NCBI RefSeq assembly: GCF_001015055.1
Contig: NZ_BBWZ01000005.1
Location: 1 to 64,000 of the forward strand
Reading direction: 5' to 3'
DNA length: 64,000 nt
Origin: Aneurinibacillus tyrosinisolvens
Lineage (GTDB): Bacteria; Bacillota; Bacilli; Aneurinibacillales; Aneurinibacillaceae
How positions within the stretch are numbered: the first letter of the stretch is position 1; each line of letters starts with the position of its first letter. The notes below the pieces were generated by a model, which saw only the letters and a program-made list of their open reading frames with translations, was not told where the DNA came from and did no database searches. Of this stretch, positions 62,985-64,000 are shown in pieces. The position numbers and the translations under genes are program-made.

Positions 62985-64000
62985 CTATCCCGGTTCTCTT
63001 CCGGAAAACGTATAAAAGGTGATAGCGGCTTCAATGCAGAGGCGTTTTTCCGGTTCTACATAGTTATCCCCCAGCAATTCTTTGCATTTCTCCAGGCGGT
63101 GATATAGTGTTTGCCGGTGAATGAAAAGCTCCTGTGCCGCCAATTGTTTAGAACCCATATGCTTCAAGTAGATGCGAAGCGTTTCGACGAGCTGGGAATT
63201 GTTTTGTTCGTCATAGTCGAGCAGAGGCCCGATATGGGCTGTAATAAAAGAGGGGATAAACGCCGTGTTTTTGATTTTTAATGGGAGCTGGTAAAGTCCT
63301 AAATCTTCATAAAAAAAGCGGGAAGAATGAGGAAGGCTTTGGTTCACCTTCACTGTTTCTTCGGCTTCTTCAAAACTTTCTTTGGCAAGGATAAGCATTT
63401 CCTTAGCCTGGCCGAAGCCGATAACGGTTTTTACCTGTTCTTCAAACATATGCACCAAGGCTTGCTGGAATTGAATAATAAAAGCTTCCAGCTGGTTCTT
63501 TATTGTCTTAAGCGAGCCCTTTTTTTTCGTAATACAAAGCACATACACCTTTTTCCCTCTCAGCATAAGCAGGGCATGAAGCCTCTGTTTTCCAAGCAGG
63601 GAGCGAGAGAGCAGTACAATATCCTGATAAATCGATTCAATGCTTTCTCCTTCATAGCGGAGGAAGGATTGCTCTATGTATACGATTCCGGCAATAAAAA
63701 GATGAGGAGAAGAGGGGGGAAGCCGAGCTGCTCAAGAGCCTGTTCTTCATCCGTCACCGTGCCGTTTATAATTTCCTGGATAAATAGATTCTGGCTTTCC
63801 ATCTTTTTTTCTTCCAGGAATAGGCGGCGCAATAAAAAACTCGTAATCGATTTTACTGCGTAATCAAGAGCCATTAACAATGATTCGGATACCTTTTCCC
63901 CGTTCATTAAGAGACCGAGATAGGCAGCGGTTTGCCCCATTGAAGTAACGGGCTGTGAAAGAAGAAAACGCTGGGCATCCAATTGCAGGACAGCACCGAG
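62985..64000 (-). pseudogene. PucR-family transcriptional regulator, partial and frameshifted
   Basis: The C-terminal part (63566 down to 62985) carries the PucR helix-turn-helix LVETLRIYLKHMGSKQLAAQELFIHRQTLYHRLEKCKELLGD. The upstream part (63674 to the window edge at 64000) includes AVKSITSFLLRRLFLEEKKMESQ and ends with a stop after FLLPESYT. Reading across the run of six G/C at 63714-63719 with one shift gives FPPSSPHLFIAGIVYIEQ, continuing to the C-terminal part, so the frames join. The start codon is outside the window. PucR proteins activate purine/pyrimidine or allantoin catabolism; here the target is probably the preTA operon and the NCS1 transporter. Single-base indel is likely. Confidence 0.75.

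Noticed and set aside
1-64000. CRISPR arrays, prophage or insertion sequences
   Set aside because: No array of repeats with spacers, no transposase ORF and no integrase or phage structural genes were seen; tRNA and rRNA genes are also absent.

Overview
The window looks like chromosome from an endospore-forming member of the Bacillales. It carries spo0A, a spo0E-type phosphatase gene, spoIVB, the eight-gene spoIIIA operon, a YjcZ-type micro-gene, and strong AGGAGG ribosome binding sites with many TTG/GTG starts. Gene order follows the Bacillus subtilis yqh-spoIIIA-accBC-nusB-folD-xse-ispA-dxs-tlyA-nadK-ahrC-recN-spoIVB-spo0A backbone. The OLE-type RNA, the CD1247-domain gene before spoIIIA and a TsaD paralogue next to nusB point away from B. 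subtilis itself, towards a Paenibacillaceae/Aneurinibacillus-Brevibacillus-like organism. That placement is inference; no rRNA or tRNA is present to test it.

Layout. 1-5.9 kb: accessory genes (SagB-like tail, secreted Asn/Gln-rich protein, YjcZ micro-gene, YqeG-like HAD protein with altered active site, alpha/beta hydrolase, HipA-like kinase with a Tyr-rich tail, Cache-GGDEF cyclase). 6-12.4 kb: cold-shock protein, CarD-type regulator, lipoproteins, YajQ, MntR, patatin, YqhP/YqhQ, cytochrome c-551. 12.5-38.8 kb: backbone region of Xaa-Pro peptidase, EF-P, spoIIIAA-AH, accBC, Asp23/AmaP, nusB, folD, xseAB, ispA, a 0.9-kb non-coding gap holding a probable OLE RNA, dxs, tlyA, nadK, argR, recN, spoIVB and spo0A. 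38.8-55.2 kb: small and mostly uncharacterised genes around fabI, a PHP phosphoesterase, pgpA-like, speA with an SR1/SR1P-type dual-function RNA, a nitronate-monooxygenase-like enzyme and pepA. 55.3-64 kb: a reductive pyrimidine-degradation unit (preT-preA-hydantoinase-ureidopropionase) with an NCS1 transporter and a PucR-type regulator. A stand-alone protein with ADP-ribosyltransferase-fold signatures sits inside this unit.

How the genes work together. preTA, the hydantoinase and the amidohydrolase form a complete uracil/thymine to beta-amino-acid route, supplied by the NCS1 carrier. The spoIIIA operon, spoIVB, spo0A and spo0E cover initiation of sporulation and mother-cell/forespore signalling. 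The ispA-OLE-dxs block couples isoprenoid synthesis genes to a large structured RNA. The SR1-like RNA next to speA and the argR/ahrC gene in the same window recall the B. subtilis SR1-ahrC circuit.

Six genes, including ones normally indispensable for sporulation (spoIIIAA, spoIVB), are broken by single frameshifts, five of the seven shift points lying in or beside short homopolymers. Sequence error is the likelier explanation than real gene loss.
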